A stretch of DNA of 27,201 nucleotides from JANNSW01 sp031431235. Its GTDB lineage: Bacteria > Pseudomonadota > Alphaproteobacteria > Rhizobiales > Hyphomicrobiaceae. This document shows, piece by piece, positions 14,731 through 22,886 of this stretch. The first letter of the stretch is position 1, and every line of letters starts with the position of its first letter. The position numbers and the translations under genes were made by a program. The stretch lies in the NCBI GenBank assembly GCA_031431235.1, contig JANPDA010000176.1, forward strand, positions 1-27,201. The letters run 5' to 3'. The notes below the pieces were generated by a model. It was not told the origin of the DNA, made no database searches, and saw only the letters and a list, made by a program, of their open reading frames with translations.

Positions 14731-15639
14731 ATGATCGACGACCGCGACTATGTGGGCTACGGCCCCAACCTACCCGATCCGCAGTGGCCGGGCCGGGCCC
14801 GCATCGCCGTCAACATCAATCTCAATTTCGAGGGCGGCGGCGAGCGCTCGATCCTCGATGGCGATGGAGTGTCGGAAGGCGTGCTCAACGACATCGGCTT
14901 TCCGGCGCTCACAGGCCTGCGCAGCCCGCTTGTCGAATCCGTGTTCGAGTACGGCTCGCGCAGCGGCGCCTGGCGGTTGCTGCGCCTGTTCGAGCGCTTC
15001 GGCGTCAAGGTCTGCCTGCTCGCCGTCGCCAAGGCCGCCGAGCGCACGCCGGAGCTGACGCGCGCGTTCGTCGAGAGCGGGCACGAGCTGGTGAGCCATC
15101 ACTACCGCTGGCTCGACTACCAGACGATGCCCGAGGCCGAGGAGCGCGAGCATGTACGACTCGCCTTCGAGACGCTCGAGCGGGTGGCCGGCGTGCCGGT
15201 CGTCGGCTGGATGACGGGACGGCCCAGCATCAACACGCGCCGGCTGCTCGCCGAGACCGGCAAGCTTCTCTACGACCGCGACGCGCTCAACGACGAGCTG
15301 CCCTATTGGCGCACCGTGGCCGGGCGCCCCTATCTCGTCGTCCCCTACTCGTTCGAGACCAACGACAACCGCTTCAACGAGAACAGCGGCTTCTCCACGG
15401 GCGAGGATTTCGCCCGCTACATGATCGATTGCTTCGACGTGCTCTACGCGGAAGGCGCCGAGCAGCCCAAGATGATGTCGCTCGCGATCCACGACCGGCT
15501 GATCGGGCGGCCGGGTCGCATCACGGGGCTCATCCGCTTTCTCGAGCACATCAAGAGCAAGGACCGGGTCTGGATCGCGACCGGGCGCGAGATTGCCGAG
15601 CATTGGCGGCGGGTTCATCCGGCTCCTGCTGCCCGTTGA
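14731..15639 (+). CDS. Polysaccharide-deacetylase-fold hydrolase, PuuE/cyclic-imidase-like
   Basis: A 302-residue NodB-like domain protein. Its blocks resemble the PuuE allantoinase / cyclic imide hydrolase / Helicobacter PgdA group: VNINLNFEGGGERS near the start, GHELVSHHYRWLDYQ, GWMTGRPSINTRRLL, and YDRDALNDELPYW. No signal peptide is seen, so a cytoplasmic ring-opening hydrolase acting on a cyclic amide, ureide or imide is more likely than a cell-wall enzyme. ATG 14731 is chosen because homology starts with DYVGYG and the in-frame ATG 14650 would add an unmatched tail and cover the candidate operator. The gene is divergent from the monooxygenase operon and converges on the transporter gene 16 bases away. 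Confidence 0.85.
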   Translation: MIDDRDYVGYGPNLPDPQWPGRARIAVNINLNFEGGGERSILDGDGVSEGVLNDIGFPALTGLRSPLVESVFEYGSRSGAWRLLRLFERFGVKVCLLAVAKAAERTPELTRAFVESGHELVSHHYRWLDYQTMPEAEEREHVRLAFETLERVAGVPVVGWMTGRPSINTRRLLAETGKLLYDRDALNDELPYWRTVAGRPYLVVPYSFETNDNRFNENSGFSTGEDFARYMIDCFDVLYAEGAEQPKMMSLAIHDRLIGRPGRITGLIRFLEHIKSKDRVWIATGREIAEHWRRVHPAPAAR

Positions 15640-15655
15640 GGTTTGCGCTCGCCGT

Positions 15656-17428
15656 TCAATTGAACGCGGCCACGTCCTCCTCGCTCTCCTCGCGCACGAC
15701 CATGCGCAGGAAGCGGCGGGTGCGCTCGTGCTGGGGATCGTCGATCACCTGGCTCGGCGGACCCTGCTCGACGATTTCGCCCGCATCCATGAATACCACC
15801 CGGTCGGCGACCTCGCGGGCGAACCGCACCTCGTGAGTGACGACGATCATAGTCATCCCGGCTTCGGCGAGGCGGCGCATCACGGCGAGCACCTCGCCGA
15901 CGAGCTCGGGGTCGAGCGCCGACGTCGGCTCGTCGAACAGCATGAGCTTGGGACGGATGGCGAGCGCGCGGGCGATGGCAACGCGCTGCTGCTGGCCGCC
16001 CGACAGCCGGTGCGGCAGGTGCTCGACGTGACGCTGCAAACCGACGCTGCGCAGCAACTGGGTGCCGAGCATCCCGGCTTTGGTGGAATCGACACCATGC
16101 ACGTGGATTGGCGCCTCGGTCACATTCTGCAGCGCGGTGAAGTGGTTGAACAGGTTGAAGTGCTGGAACACCATGCCGATGCGGGCATCGGCGCGGGCTC
16201 TCGCCAGATTGCCGGAGGGCTTGGGTGCATCCCCCATGCGTGAATAGCCGATCGCCTGGCCATCGACCGTGATCTCGCCCTTGTCCATGGGCTCCAGGTG
16301 ATTGATCATGCGCAGCAACGTGCTCTTGCCTGAGCCGCTCGGACCCAGGATCGTCACCACCTCGCCGCGCTTCACGTCGAAGTCGATGCCACGCAGCACC
16401 TCGCGCCCGCCATAGGACTTCCAGACGTTGCGGCAGACGACGAAGGTCTCGCCCTGGCGGGCCTGTGTCGCGGTTTCGGCCAGCAGGTTTTCGATCCAGC
16501 CATGGCCGGGCTTTGCATCCTCGCTCCGGGGCTTGGTCTGGCGATCGATCAGGACAGGAGCGGTCGCGGGCGCGACGGCATCGGGCGACTTGCGGCCAAG
16601 GCCTAGCCCGAGCAGCCGATCGAGGGTGGAGACGCCCGGCTCCGCGCGCTCGCGCTCCCAGTCGAAGCGGCGCTCGAGCCAAATCTGCAGCAGCGAGATC
16701 GCGCTGGTGATGGTGAGATAGATGATGCCCGCCGCCGCGAACACGGTGAAGAACTTGAAGTTCTGTGCGACGATCTGCTGGGAGCGAAAGGTGAGCTCGT
16801 TGACGAAAATGATGGAAGCGATGGAGGTCAGCTTGATCATGCTGATCGTGTTGTTGGCCAGACCCGGCAGGATCGCTCGCATCGCCTGCGGCAGCACGAT
16901 ACGCCGCAGCGTCAGCAGCCAGCCCATGCCGAGCGAGGCCGCCGCGACCGACTGGTTGCGCGAGACCGACTGAATGCCGCCGCGAATGAGCTCGGCCGAG
17001 AACGCTGCCTCGTTGAGCGCAAAGCCGATGACTGCGGATGTGAAAATGCTGAACTTCAGGCCCCATTGCGGCAGCGCATTGAAGATGAACACGAGTTGCA
17101 GCAGTTGCGGCGTGCCGCGCACGAACCAGATGTAGAACCATGCAAAGGCACTGACTGGCCAGAACGAGGAGAGCCGCATCAGCGCCAGTAACAGCCCGAG
17201 CACGACACCGATCACCATGGCCACGGACGCGATCTTGATCGCGACCCATGCGCCCGTCAGCATGAAGGGCGAGAAAACGTAGCCTGGAACCTCGAGGAAC
17301 CACGCGACTTCGGTGGCCTTGCCGGAGATGTCCCCGCCCTTCCAGTTGATGCCTTCACATCCCGCGACGAGCAGCCCACAAACGAGAAGGAGGCAGAGCG
17401 TCCAGCCGAAGCGTCTTCGATCGGACAT
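15656..17428 (-). CDS. Amino-acid-type ABC transporter, permease and ATPase fused in one chain
   Basis: 590 residues. Residues about 50-255 are a polar amino acid permease (HisM type) with FVRGTPQLLQL and the ATPase-docking loop around 164-190 (SLGMGW...LPQAMRAILPGL). A linker at about 256-325 leads to a complete GlnQ-type ATPase: Walker A GPSGSGKST at 362-370, signature LSGGQQQR, Walker B LMLFDEP and switch VTHE. Permease-ATPase fusions are known but less common than split genes. The N terminus has a hydrophobic stretch ending in LVAGC (Cys24), which looks like a lipobox. A half-transporter of this kind would dimerise. The binding-protein gene lies just upstream, ending at 17472, 43 bases away, so the two form an operon. 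Confidence 0.9.
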   Translation of the reverse strand: MSDRRRFGWTLCLLLVCGLLVAGCEGINWKGGDISGKATEVAWFLEVPGYVFSPFMLTGAWVAIKIASVAMVIGVVLGLLLALMRLSSFWPVSAFAWFYIWFVRGTPQLLQLVFIFNALPQWGLKFSIFTSAVIGFALNEAAFSAELIRGGIQSVSRNQSVAAASLGMGWLLTLRRIVLPQAMRAILPGLANNTISMIKLTSIASIIFVNELTFRSQQIVAQNFKFFTVFAAAGIIYLTITSAISLLQIWLERRFDWERERAEPGVSTLDRLLGLGLGRKSPDAVAPATAPVLIDRQTKPRSEDAKPGHGWIENLLAETATQARQGETFVVCRNVWKSYGGREVLRGIDFDVKRGEVVTILGPSGSGKSTLLRMINHLEPMDKGEITVDGQAIGYSRMGDAPKPSGNLARARADARIGMVFQHFNLFNHFTALQNVTEAPIHVHGVDSTKAGMLGTQLLRSVGLQRHVEHLPHRLSGGQQQRVAIARALAIRPKLMLFDEPTSALDPELVGEVLAVMRRLAEAGMTMIVVTHEVRFAREVADRVVFMDAGEIVEQGPPSQVIDDPQHERTRRFLRMVVREESEEDVAAFN

Positions 17429-17471
17429 TCACTGCCTCCCGTTGCCTGCATGGATGGTCGATCAAATCCGA

Positions 17472-18338
17472 CTACTCGGTCTTGACCTCAGCGGTCACCT
17501 GCAGGGCAGGATCGATGCCGTATTTCTTGAAAAGCTCGGCTTGCGTGCCGTTGGCCTGCAGGATCCTCAGGCCATCGAGGATCGCCTTGTTGAGGTCGTT
17601 GTCCCCGTTCCTGACCGCCGAGCCGATGTTGAAGCCCGACAGCGTCATGAAGGCACGTGCGAACTTATCAGGATGCATCTTCACCTGCTCGTCGGTGACG
17701 GTCAGGTCATACATGACGATATCGGCGCGCCCGTCCTCGATCAGACGAATGCCCGAGGCCGGATCGGGATAGGTCAGAATATTGATCTCGGCTTTGCCTG
17801 CCGCCTTGCACTCGTCGCTCTTCTTGCGAACGACCGGCTCTTCGACCGTGCCGACGCCGACGGCGATGGCATGGCCGCAATAATCATCCACGCTGTTGAT
17901 GTTCTTGGGGTTGCCGGTCTGCGTCAGCGCACCGGTCGCTGCCTGCATGTACAGCACGTAGTCGACCTGCTTGGCACGCTCGGGCGTGTAGTAGAGGTTG
18001 TCGAAGAAGACGTCAGCCTGATCGGCGACGACGGCGGGCAAGATGCCCGACCAGGCACCGATGAACCACTCGTACTTGACGCCGTGGCAATCGAACACGG
18101 CACGGGCGAGATCGGCATCGAAGCCGACGATGTTGTCGAAGTTTGCCGGATCGCGCATGAAGAACGGCGCGGTCTGTGCGTCGCCGCCGATCCGGATCGT
18201 GCGGCCTGCAAGGCTCGGATACTTCTCACCGAGCTTGTCGGGCTCGCACTTGCTGTCATCCGCCATGGCGAAGGACGGGGCGAACGATACGGTTGCAGCG
18301 AGCGCGATAACCGCCGCCAGGGACTTGCCAAACTGCAT
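17472..18338 (-). CDS. Periplasmic amino-acid-type ABC substrate-binding protein
   Basis: A 288-residue family-3 solute-binding protein. A signal peptide covers residues 1 to about 25 (MQFGKSLAAVIALAATV, with cleavage likely after AMA). The mature part has TIRIGGDAQTAPFFMRD, NIVGFDADLARAV, the ILPAVVADQADVFFDNLYYTPERAKQVDY hinge block and the DYCGHAIAVGVGT lobe. These proteins bind polar amino acids or related small charged compounds. The ATG at 18338 follows a GAGGAAAAAG site; the longer open frame upstream lacks one and would bury the signal peptide. Position next to catabolic genes suggests the ligand is the pathway substrate, possibly an amino acid derivative or N-heterocycle. Confidence 0.9.
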   Translation of the reverse strand: MQFGKSLAAVIALAATVSFAPSFAMADDSKCEPDKLGEKYPSLAGRTIRIGGDAQTAPFFMRDPANFDNIVGFDADLARAVFDCHGVKYEWFIGAWSGILPAVVADQADVFFDNLYYTPERAKQVDYVLYMQAATGALTQTGNPKNINSVDDYCGHAIAVGVGTVEEPVVRKKSDECKAAGKAEINILTYPDPASGIRLIEDGRADIVMYDLTVTDEQVKMHPDKFARAFMTLSGFNIGSAVRNGDNDLNKAILDGLRILQANGTQAELFKKYGIDPALQVTAEVKTE

Positions 18339-18503
18339 CACTTTTTCCTCCCAGATGGTCCGCAGTCGATGTTCTCCCCGGCCACGGTGCCTGCGTTCTG
18401 CCAGGCCGGAATTCCAGTCGTCCACCCGTCTCGACGCTCTGCCGGCGCCTCCCGCTCATCTCGATCGGGGTCGGCGTCGACAGTCTGAGCCGGGACTGAT
18501 AAA

Positions 18504-18519
18504 TGGATACAATTATACA
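18504..18519. promoter_or_regulatory. Candidate operator TGGATAC-N2-(T)TATACA upstream of the Rieske gene
   Basis: TGGATAC (18504-18510), then AA, then TTATACA, forms an imperfect inverted repeat. It has the same left half and spacing as the site at 20457 beside the GntR gene. It lies in the 292-bp gap between the divergent binding-protein gene and the Rieske gene. I see no gene in the rest of that gap. Confidence 0.5.
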
Positions 18520-18630
18520 GCCGATGGAATCAAGCCGGGTCGTGCAACGGCAGCCGCCCGTTTTCGGAATGGCACCACGCGCGCCTCGGTTGGCCGGCTG
18601 CCGCAGGGCGCGGAACCAGAGGACGAACCG

Positions 18631-19719
18631 ATGTTGCAAGGGCTCGAGCTCCTCGCCTCCCAGCTCGACGCCATCGAGCGTGACCTCGCCGCTGGCTGGT
18701 CCCTGCCCTATGCCTGGATGGGCGATCCCGATCTGCATGCCTTCGAGCAAGCGGCGCTCATCGAGCGGAGCTGGCAGGTTGCAGGGCTCGAGCGTGACTT
18801 GGCCAAGCCTGGCTCGCGCCTCCTCTGCCGCATCGGCCGCGTTCCTGTCGTCGTCGTGCGCGGTGAGGAGATGGAGATCAGAGCATTCGTCAATGCCTGC
18901 CGGCACCGGGCCTATCCGGTGGCCGAGGAGAGCGGCTGCTCGCGGCTGCTGGTCTGTCGCTACCATGGCTGGAGCTACCATCTGGACGGCCGACTGCAGC
19001 GGGCGCCGGGCTCCGATGGGGAGCGGGGCTTCGACCCCGACGCTTTGCGGCTGAAGGAGATATCGGCCGTGGCCTGGCGCGGCATCGTGCTCGTCAATGT
19101 CGACCGAAAAGCGAGGAGCTTTGCCGCGACCTATCCGACGCTCGAATCGATCGCGGCAGGCGCGGGTTCGGACATCAGGCCCTACAGGCATCATTCGCGC
19201 TCCGAATTCGAGATCGGTTGCGACTGGAAGCTGCTCTATGACAACACGGCGGAGTGCTACCATTGCCCGACCATGCACGCCGACAGTCTCAACCAGATGT
19301 ACGACTCGGACGGGTTCCATGCCGGAGGCTGGCAGGATGGCGTGCGCTATGCCCGCTCCAGCCTCAAGGACGGCAACCGCCAGCACCACTCCATTCAGCT
19401 GTTCCCCGGCATCATGTTGTTCCAGGATCCGGTGATGGCGCTGCTGGGACGCTTCCATCCCGCATCGCCGGGACGATCCAGGCTCGTCGTCGATTATTTC
19501 GCGGCCCCCGACGCCGATACCCGCGAGGTGGAGACGTTCATCGCCTGGTGGTCGCAGACCCTCGCCGAGGACAAGGTCCTGCTCGAGGCGCAGACGGTCG
19601 GCATCACCTCGGGCCAGCTCGACCGCGGCCGGCTGATCCGCAGCCGCGAGGATTCGCTGCCGGGCGTGCAGCTGCAGATCCTCGCTGGCTATCGGGCGGC
19701 GCTTTCCGAGCAGGCCTGA
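18631..19719 (+). CDS. Rieske-type aromatic ring-hydroxylating oxygenase, large subunit
   Basis: 362 residues. The Rieske 2Fe-2S ligands are Cys90 and His92 (CRH) and Cys109 and His112 (CRYH). The mononuclear iron site follows in NTAECYHCPTMH, with His211 and His216; Asp314 (LAED) is the likely third ligand. The family adds oxygen to aromatic rings or removes N- or O-methyl groups using a separate ferredoxin-reductase. No reductase or small subunit is in the window. ATG 18631 is preceded by an AGAGGAC site. The gene is divergent from the importer and followed convergently by the cyclase 5 bases later. Quaternary-amine or demethylating relatives have a similar alpha-only layout, so hydroxylation versus demethylation is open. 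Confidence 0.9.
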   Translation: MLQGLELLASQLDAIERDLAAGWSLPYAWMGDPDLHAFEQAALIERSWQVAGLERDLAKPGSRLLCRIGRVPVVVVRGEEMEIRAFVNACRHRAYPVAEESGCSRLLVCRYHGWSYHLDGRLQRAPGSDGERGFDPDALRLKEISAVAWRGIVLVNVDRKARSFAATYPTLESIAAGAGSDIRPYRHHSRSEFEIGCDWKLLYDNTAECYHCPTMHADSLNQMYDSDGFHAGGWQDGVRYARSSLKDGNRQHHSIQLFPGIMLFQDPVMALLGRFHPASPGRSRLVVDYFAAPDADTREVETFIAWWSQTLAEDKVLLEAQTVGITSGQLDRGRLIRSREDSLPGVQLQILAGYRAALSEQA

Positions 19720-19724
19720 CGGCC

Positions 19725-20411
19725 TCACATCACCAACGCGACCGGGCGCACCGGGCAGCCGGTGCCGTCGCGCATCTTGATCGGCAGACAGACGAACAGG
19801 AACTCCTTGCCCTCGAGCCGATCGAGATTGCAGCACTGCTGGACCATGCAGATATTGTTGGTGAGCCAGATCTTGTGCGTCGGCCACCACCATTCCTTCG
19901 GATCGTCCATGCCCATCATGTCGGTGACGAACAGCTTGATGCCGCGATCGACCAGCCATTGCGCGGCCTCTGTCGGCACATGCGGGCGATTGAGCATCCA
20001 GTCACCCTTGCCCCAATGCTTGTCGGTGCCGGTCCAGCAGACGACGGCTGCGTCAGGGCCGATCTTGCGCCCGGTCTTTTCCTCTGCCGCCTCGAGGTCC
20101 TCGATCTCGATCGCCTCGCCCCGCTGCTTGTGGCGGAAGTCGAGCAGTTGACCCGGCATGATGAGGCGCTCCAGCGGCACCTCCGCGACGGAGACGCCGG
20201 CCCGGTCGAAATGGCGCGGCGCATCCACATGTGTGCTGCAATGCTCGGCGAGCAGCATCATCCGGGATTCCATGCCGAGCTTGCCTTGGCTGACCTTCTC
20301 GAGATTGTCGAAAGTGTCGACCGGCCAGAACGCGATCTGCAATCCCCCGACATTGGGCATGCCATTGTAGAGCTCGCGGCCCAGATCGACGATCTCCCTG
20401 ATGGGTTTCAT
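19725..20411 (-). CDS. Cyclase family / kynurenine-formamidase-like hydrolase
   Basis: A 228-residue protein with the family metal-binding motif HxGTHxDxPxHF at residues 57-68, here EHCSTHVDAPRHF with Gly replaced by Ser59. His57, His61, Asp63 and His67 are in place for binding metal. The family includes kynurenine formamidase and isatin hydrolase, which open amide or lactam rings or cleave formamides. An AAAGGA site precedes the ATG at 20411. The gene is divergent from the GntR regulator, and a strong operator candidate lies between them. With an oxygenase next door it fits a hydrolytic step in degrading an N-containing ring compound, but the substrate is not shown by the sequence. Confidence 0.87.
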   Translation of the reverse strand: MKPIREIVDLGRELYNGMPNVGGLQIAFWPVDTFDNLEKVSQGKLGMESRMMLLAEHCSTHVDAPRHFDRAGVSVAEVPLERLIMPGQLLDFRHKQRGEAIEIEDLEAAEEKTGRKIGPDAAVVCWTGTDKHWGKGDWMLNRPHVPTEAAQWLVDRGIKLFVTDMMGMDDPKEWWWPTHKIWLTNNICMVQQCCNLDRLEGKEFLFVCLPIKMRDGTGCPVRPVALVM

Positions 20412-20456
20412 GGCGGTGGTCCTTTCGTAGTCGCCGGTTCAGCAAGCATTGGGGTT

Positions 20457-20473
20457 TGGATACCTGTATACAA
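20457..20473. promoter_or_regulatory. Candidate GntR operator TGGATAC-N2-GTATACA
   Basis: TGGATAC (20457-20463), CT, then GTATACA forms a near-perfect inverted repeat whose core GTATAC has the GT...AC arrangement typical of FadR-subfamily GntR operators. It sits between the cyclase and GntR genes and would serve both. The remainder of this 251-bp gap shows no gene. Confidence 0.55.
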
Positions 20474-20662
20474 GCATGCTAGAGATGTCTCGCCAATGCC
20501 GTCTCTCAACGGACCGAGGATGCCGGACGGCCTATGCGAGCCACCAACCTCGAAAACATCCAGAGGAGCCAGCGAGCCTCCAGGCCGCTCCGAGCATAGC
20601 AGCTGCCATCGAGACCAGTGCCCCGCAGCCGATCGCGGATGCCCTCAACAAGGTTCCCCAGC

Positions 20663-21337
20663 ATGAAACAGTCGTCTTCAACCAGGGTCAAGGAGCCGAC
20701 ATCGGCAGAAGCCGAGGCCTATTCCTACGTGCTGAAGCGCATCCGAGCGGGTGAGCTGAAGCCGGGGGTACGGCTGCGCGCCGAGGATATCGCGACCCAG
20801 ATCGGTATGAGCCGGATGCCGGTGCGAGAGGCCTTCCGGCGGCTCGACACCGAGGGCTATGTGACAATCCGGCCCAATCGCGGCGCAATCGTCACCGACC
20901 ACACCTTCGAGGAGATCCAGGAGCTGTTCGAGATCCGCTCCGTGCTGGAGGGGCTCGCCACGCGGCTCGCAGTCGAGCACATCGGACCGCCCGAGATCGA
21001 GGAGATGCGCGAGCTGCTGCGCCGCATGCGCAAGGGTCAGAAGAACGCGGAGGACTGGCTCTCGCGGCATTGGGCGTTCCACGAATACATCTGCTCGCTG
21101 AGCGGCCGCAAACGCCTCGTCCGTGAGATCGAGCGGCTGCACGCCGCGCTCGAGCCGTTCTTGCGGCTCTGGTTCTTCCACGCCAACCGGCCGGTTGTCG
21201 CCATCAGGGATCACCAGGAGCTGATGAATGTGATCGAGACGGGCGACGCCGCCAAGGCGGAGGCCGCCATGCGCGAGCACGTCCTCATCACCGCGCCCCG
21301 CATCATCGAGTTTCTGCAGCGCCGCGACGACACCTGA
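20663..21337 (+). CDS. GntR-family transcriptional regulator, FadR/FCD subfamily
   Basis: 224 residues. The winged helix-turn-helix spans about residues 16-78: LKPGVRLRAEDIATQIGMSRMPVREAFRRL, then the wing GYVTIRPNRGAIV. The all-helical FCD ligand domain follows, with FEIRSVLEGLATRLA, HWAFHEYI and an H-containing tail (AMREHVLI); such domains usually bind a carboxylate via a metal. Most members repress neighbouring catabolic genes until the ligand binds. ATG 20663 is preceded by AAGG about 10 bases away; the frame is open upstream to 20618 but unmatched. It probably controls the cyclase and, by shared operators, the Rieske gene and importer. It ends 13 bases from the end of the kinase frame, which runs the other way. 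Confidence 0.9.
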   Translation: MKQSSSTRVKEPTSAEAEAYSYVLKRIRAGELKPGVRLRAEDIATQIGMSRMPVREAFRRLDTEGYVTIRPNRGAIVTDHTFEEIQELFEIRSVLEGLATRLAVEHIGPPEIEEMRELLRRMRKGQKNAEDWLSRHWAFHEYICSLSGRKRLVREIERLHAALEPFLRLWFFHANRPVVAIRDHQELMNVIETGDAAKAEAAMREHVLITAPRIIEFLQRRDDT

Positions 21338-21350
21338 AGGCGCGGCCCCG

Positions 21351-22871
21351 TCAACTCGACGCGGCAGCACCAAGTCGTGGATAGAGCGTGCGTAACCGCT
21401 CATAGCTCTCGCGCCACAGCCGATACTTGTGTTCGAGCGCGGCGACGGCGTGCGCCCGTGGCTCGAATACCTTGCCGTGAGCGACGTAGCGCGCAATCTC
21501 GCTCCAGTCGCGGATCGCTCCAACACCGACGGCCGCAACGAACGCCGCTCCCAGCGAAGAGCCCGGATGGCGGTCGATGCGCGTGACCGGGCGGCCGAGC
21601 GCATCGGCCGCGATCTGCAACCAGAGATCGCTTTTGGCGCCGCCGTCCGCGGCAAAGACCCGCTCGACCGGCAATCCCGCTTCCGCGAACACCTCGACAT
21701 GGTGGCGAAAGCCGAAAGCCACCCCTTCGAGCGCCGCCCGCCAGACATGGCGCAAATCGTGATGCAGACCGAGCCCGACGATGGTGCCGCGGGCCTAGGG
21801 GTCCATCAGCGGGGTCTTCTCGCCGAGCACATAGGGAAGGAACAGCAGCTCGCTCTCGGCGGCGATCCCGGTGGCGCGCAGATCGAGCCATTCGTGCAGG
21901 CTCTTGCCGGCTGCGCGTGCGGCACCAGCCTCGCCGCCTGCCCAGGTGCGCGCGATCCAGTTCAAGAGGCTGCCCGAGGCCGCCATGCAGCCATTGGGAA
22001 ACCAGAGCCCCGGCACGATGTGGTGATCGATGAAGAGGCGCCGGTCGGCGACCGGCCGGTCGGAGGCGAGCAGGATGTCGCCGGCGCCGCCGAGCTTGAT
22101 GACGAGGTCGCCATTGCGGGTGGCGCCGCAGACGAAAGCCGACGCCACGTGATCCGCGCAGCCAGCGACGACCGGTGTCCCTACGGCGAGGCCGGTATGG
22201 GCGGCGGCGGCCACGGTGATGCTGCCGACGACCTCATGGCTCTTGCGGATCGGAGGGAGCAGCGAGCGGTCGAGACGGCCGAGCGCGATCAACCGGTCGT
22301 CATAGCCGCCGCTCGCGAGCCGCACAAAGCCGGATTCGAGCGCCCAGTTGTGCTCGACCTGCAGCGCGCCCGAGAGCCGATAGGTGATCACATCCGAAGC
22401 GCCGAGCAGTGCTCGCGCGGCTGCGAACCGCTCGGGCTCGTGCCGGCGCAGCCACATCAGCTTGGGGCCGACCAGTTGCTGGCTGTAGCCGGTGCCGGTC
22501 AGCTCGAGGAACTCGGCCTCGTCCATGCCCTGCCTGAATTCCGCCAGCTCAGCCGTCGCCCGGGCGTCGTTCTGCTGGATGCTGCGCCTGAGGACCCGGC
22601 CTTGATCGTCGAGCAGAATGACCGCCGGCAACATGCCGGTGACGCCGACGCCGGCAATCGCGCCTGGCCCGACGCCGGTCTTGGCGATGAGCGCCCGGCA
22701 GATCTCCCCGACGTTGCCCCACCATTCCTCGACCTCCTCCTCCGCCCAGTTGGCGTGGTCGCAGTGGAGGGTTGCGGGCCGGCTCTCGACGGCGAGCGTG
22801 CTGCCCTCGGCATCGATCAGGATGCCGATCGTCGAGGTCGTGCCGATATCGAGGCCGAGGAGGTAGGGCAT
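21351..22871 (-). pseudogene. FGGY-family carbohydrate kinase interrupted by an in-frame amber codon
   Basis: The frame has 507 codons, full length for an FGGY kinase, starting with LLGLDIGTTSTIG (phosphate-binding loop). It contains a mid-domain GCADHVASAF block and a later LPYVLGEKTPLMDP segment. Codon 359 is TAG (21795-21797). The frame then continues without shift as ARGTIVGLGLHHD, AALEGVAFGFRHH and the ADGGAKSDLWLQIAADALGRPV block, which holds the nucleotide-binding end. Residues before and after the stop join exactly at the family's DPxARG motif, so a single base change, for example CAG to TAG, explains it. As it stands the product lacks half of the C-terminal domain. Sequencing error or amber suppression remain possible. 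It is the last gene of the sugar operon. Confidence 0.88.
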
Positions 22872-22886
22872 GGCGTTGCGGGAATC

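Noticed and set aside
15654..15665. Perfect 12-base palindrome GTTCAATTGAAC at the convergent end of the PuuE-like and transporter genes
   Set aside because: Too short, AT-rich and without a T-run to call a terminator; it overlaps the transporter stop codon and may be chance.
18256..19959. Minus-strand open frame of about 567 codons
   Set aside because: It overlaps the Rieske gene in antisense and the candidate operator gap; only its far ends touch genuine coding sequence, and in a different frame.
20449..20754. Open frame of about 101 codons between the cyclase and GntR genes
   Set aside because: It crosses the candidate operator and the GntR start in a different frame, with no ribosome site or family resemblance.
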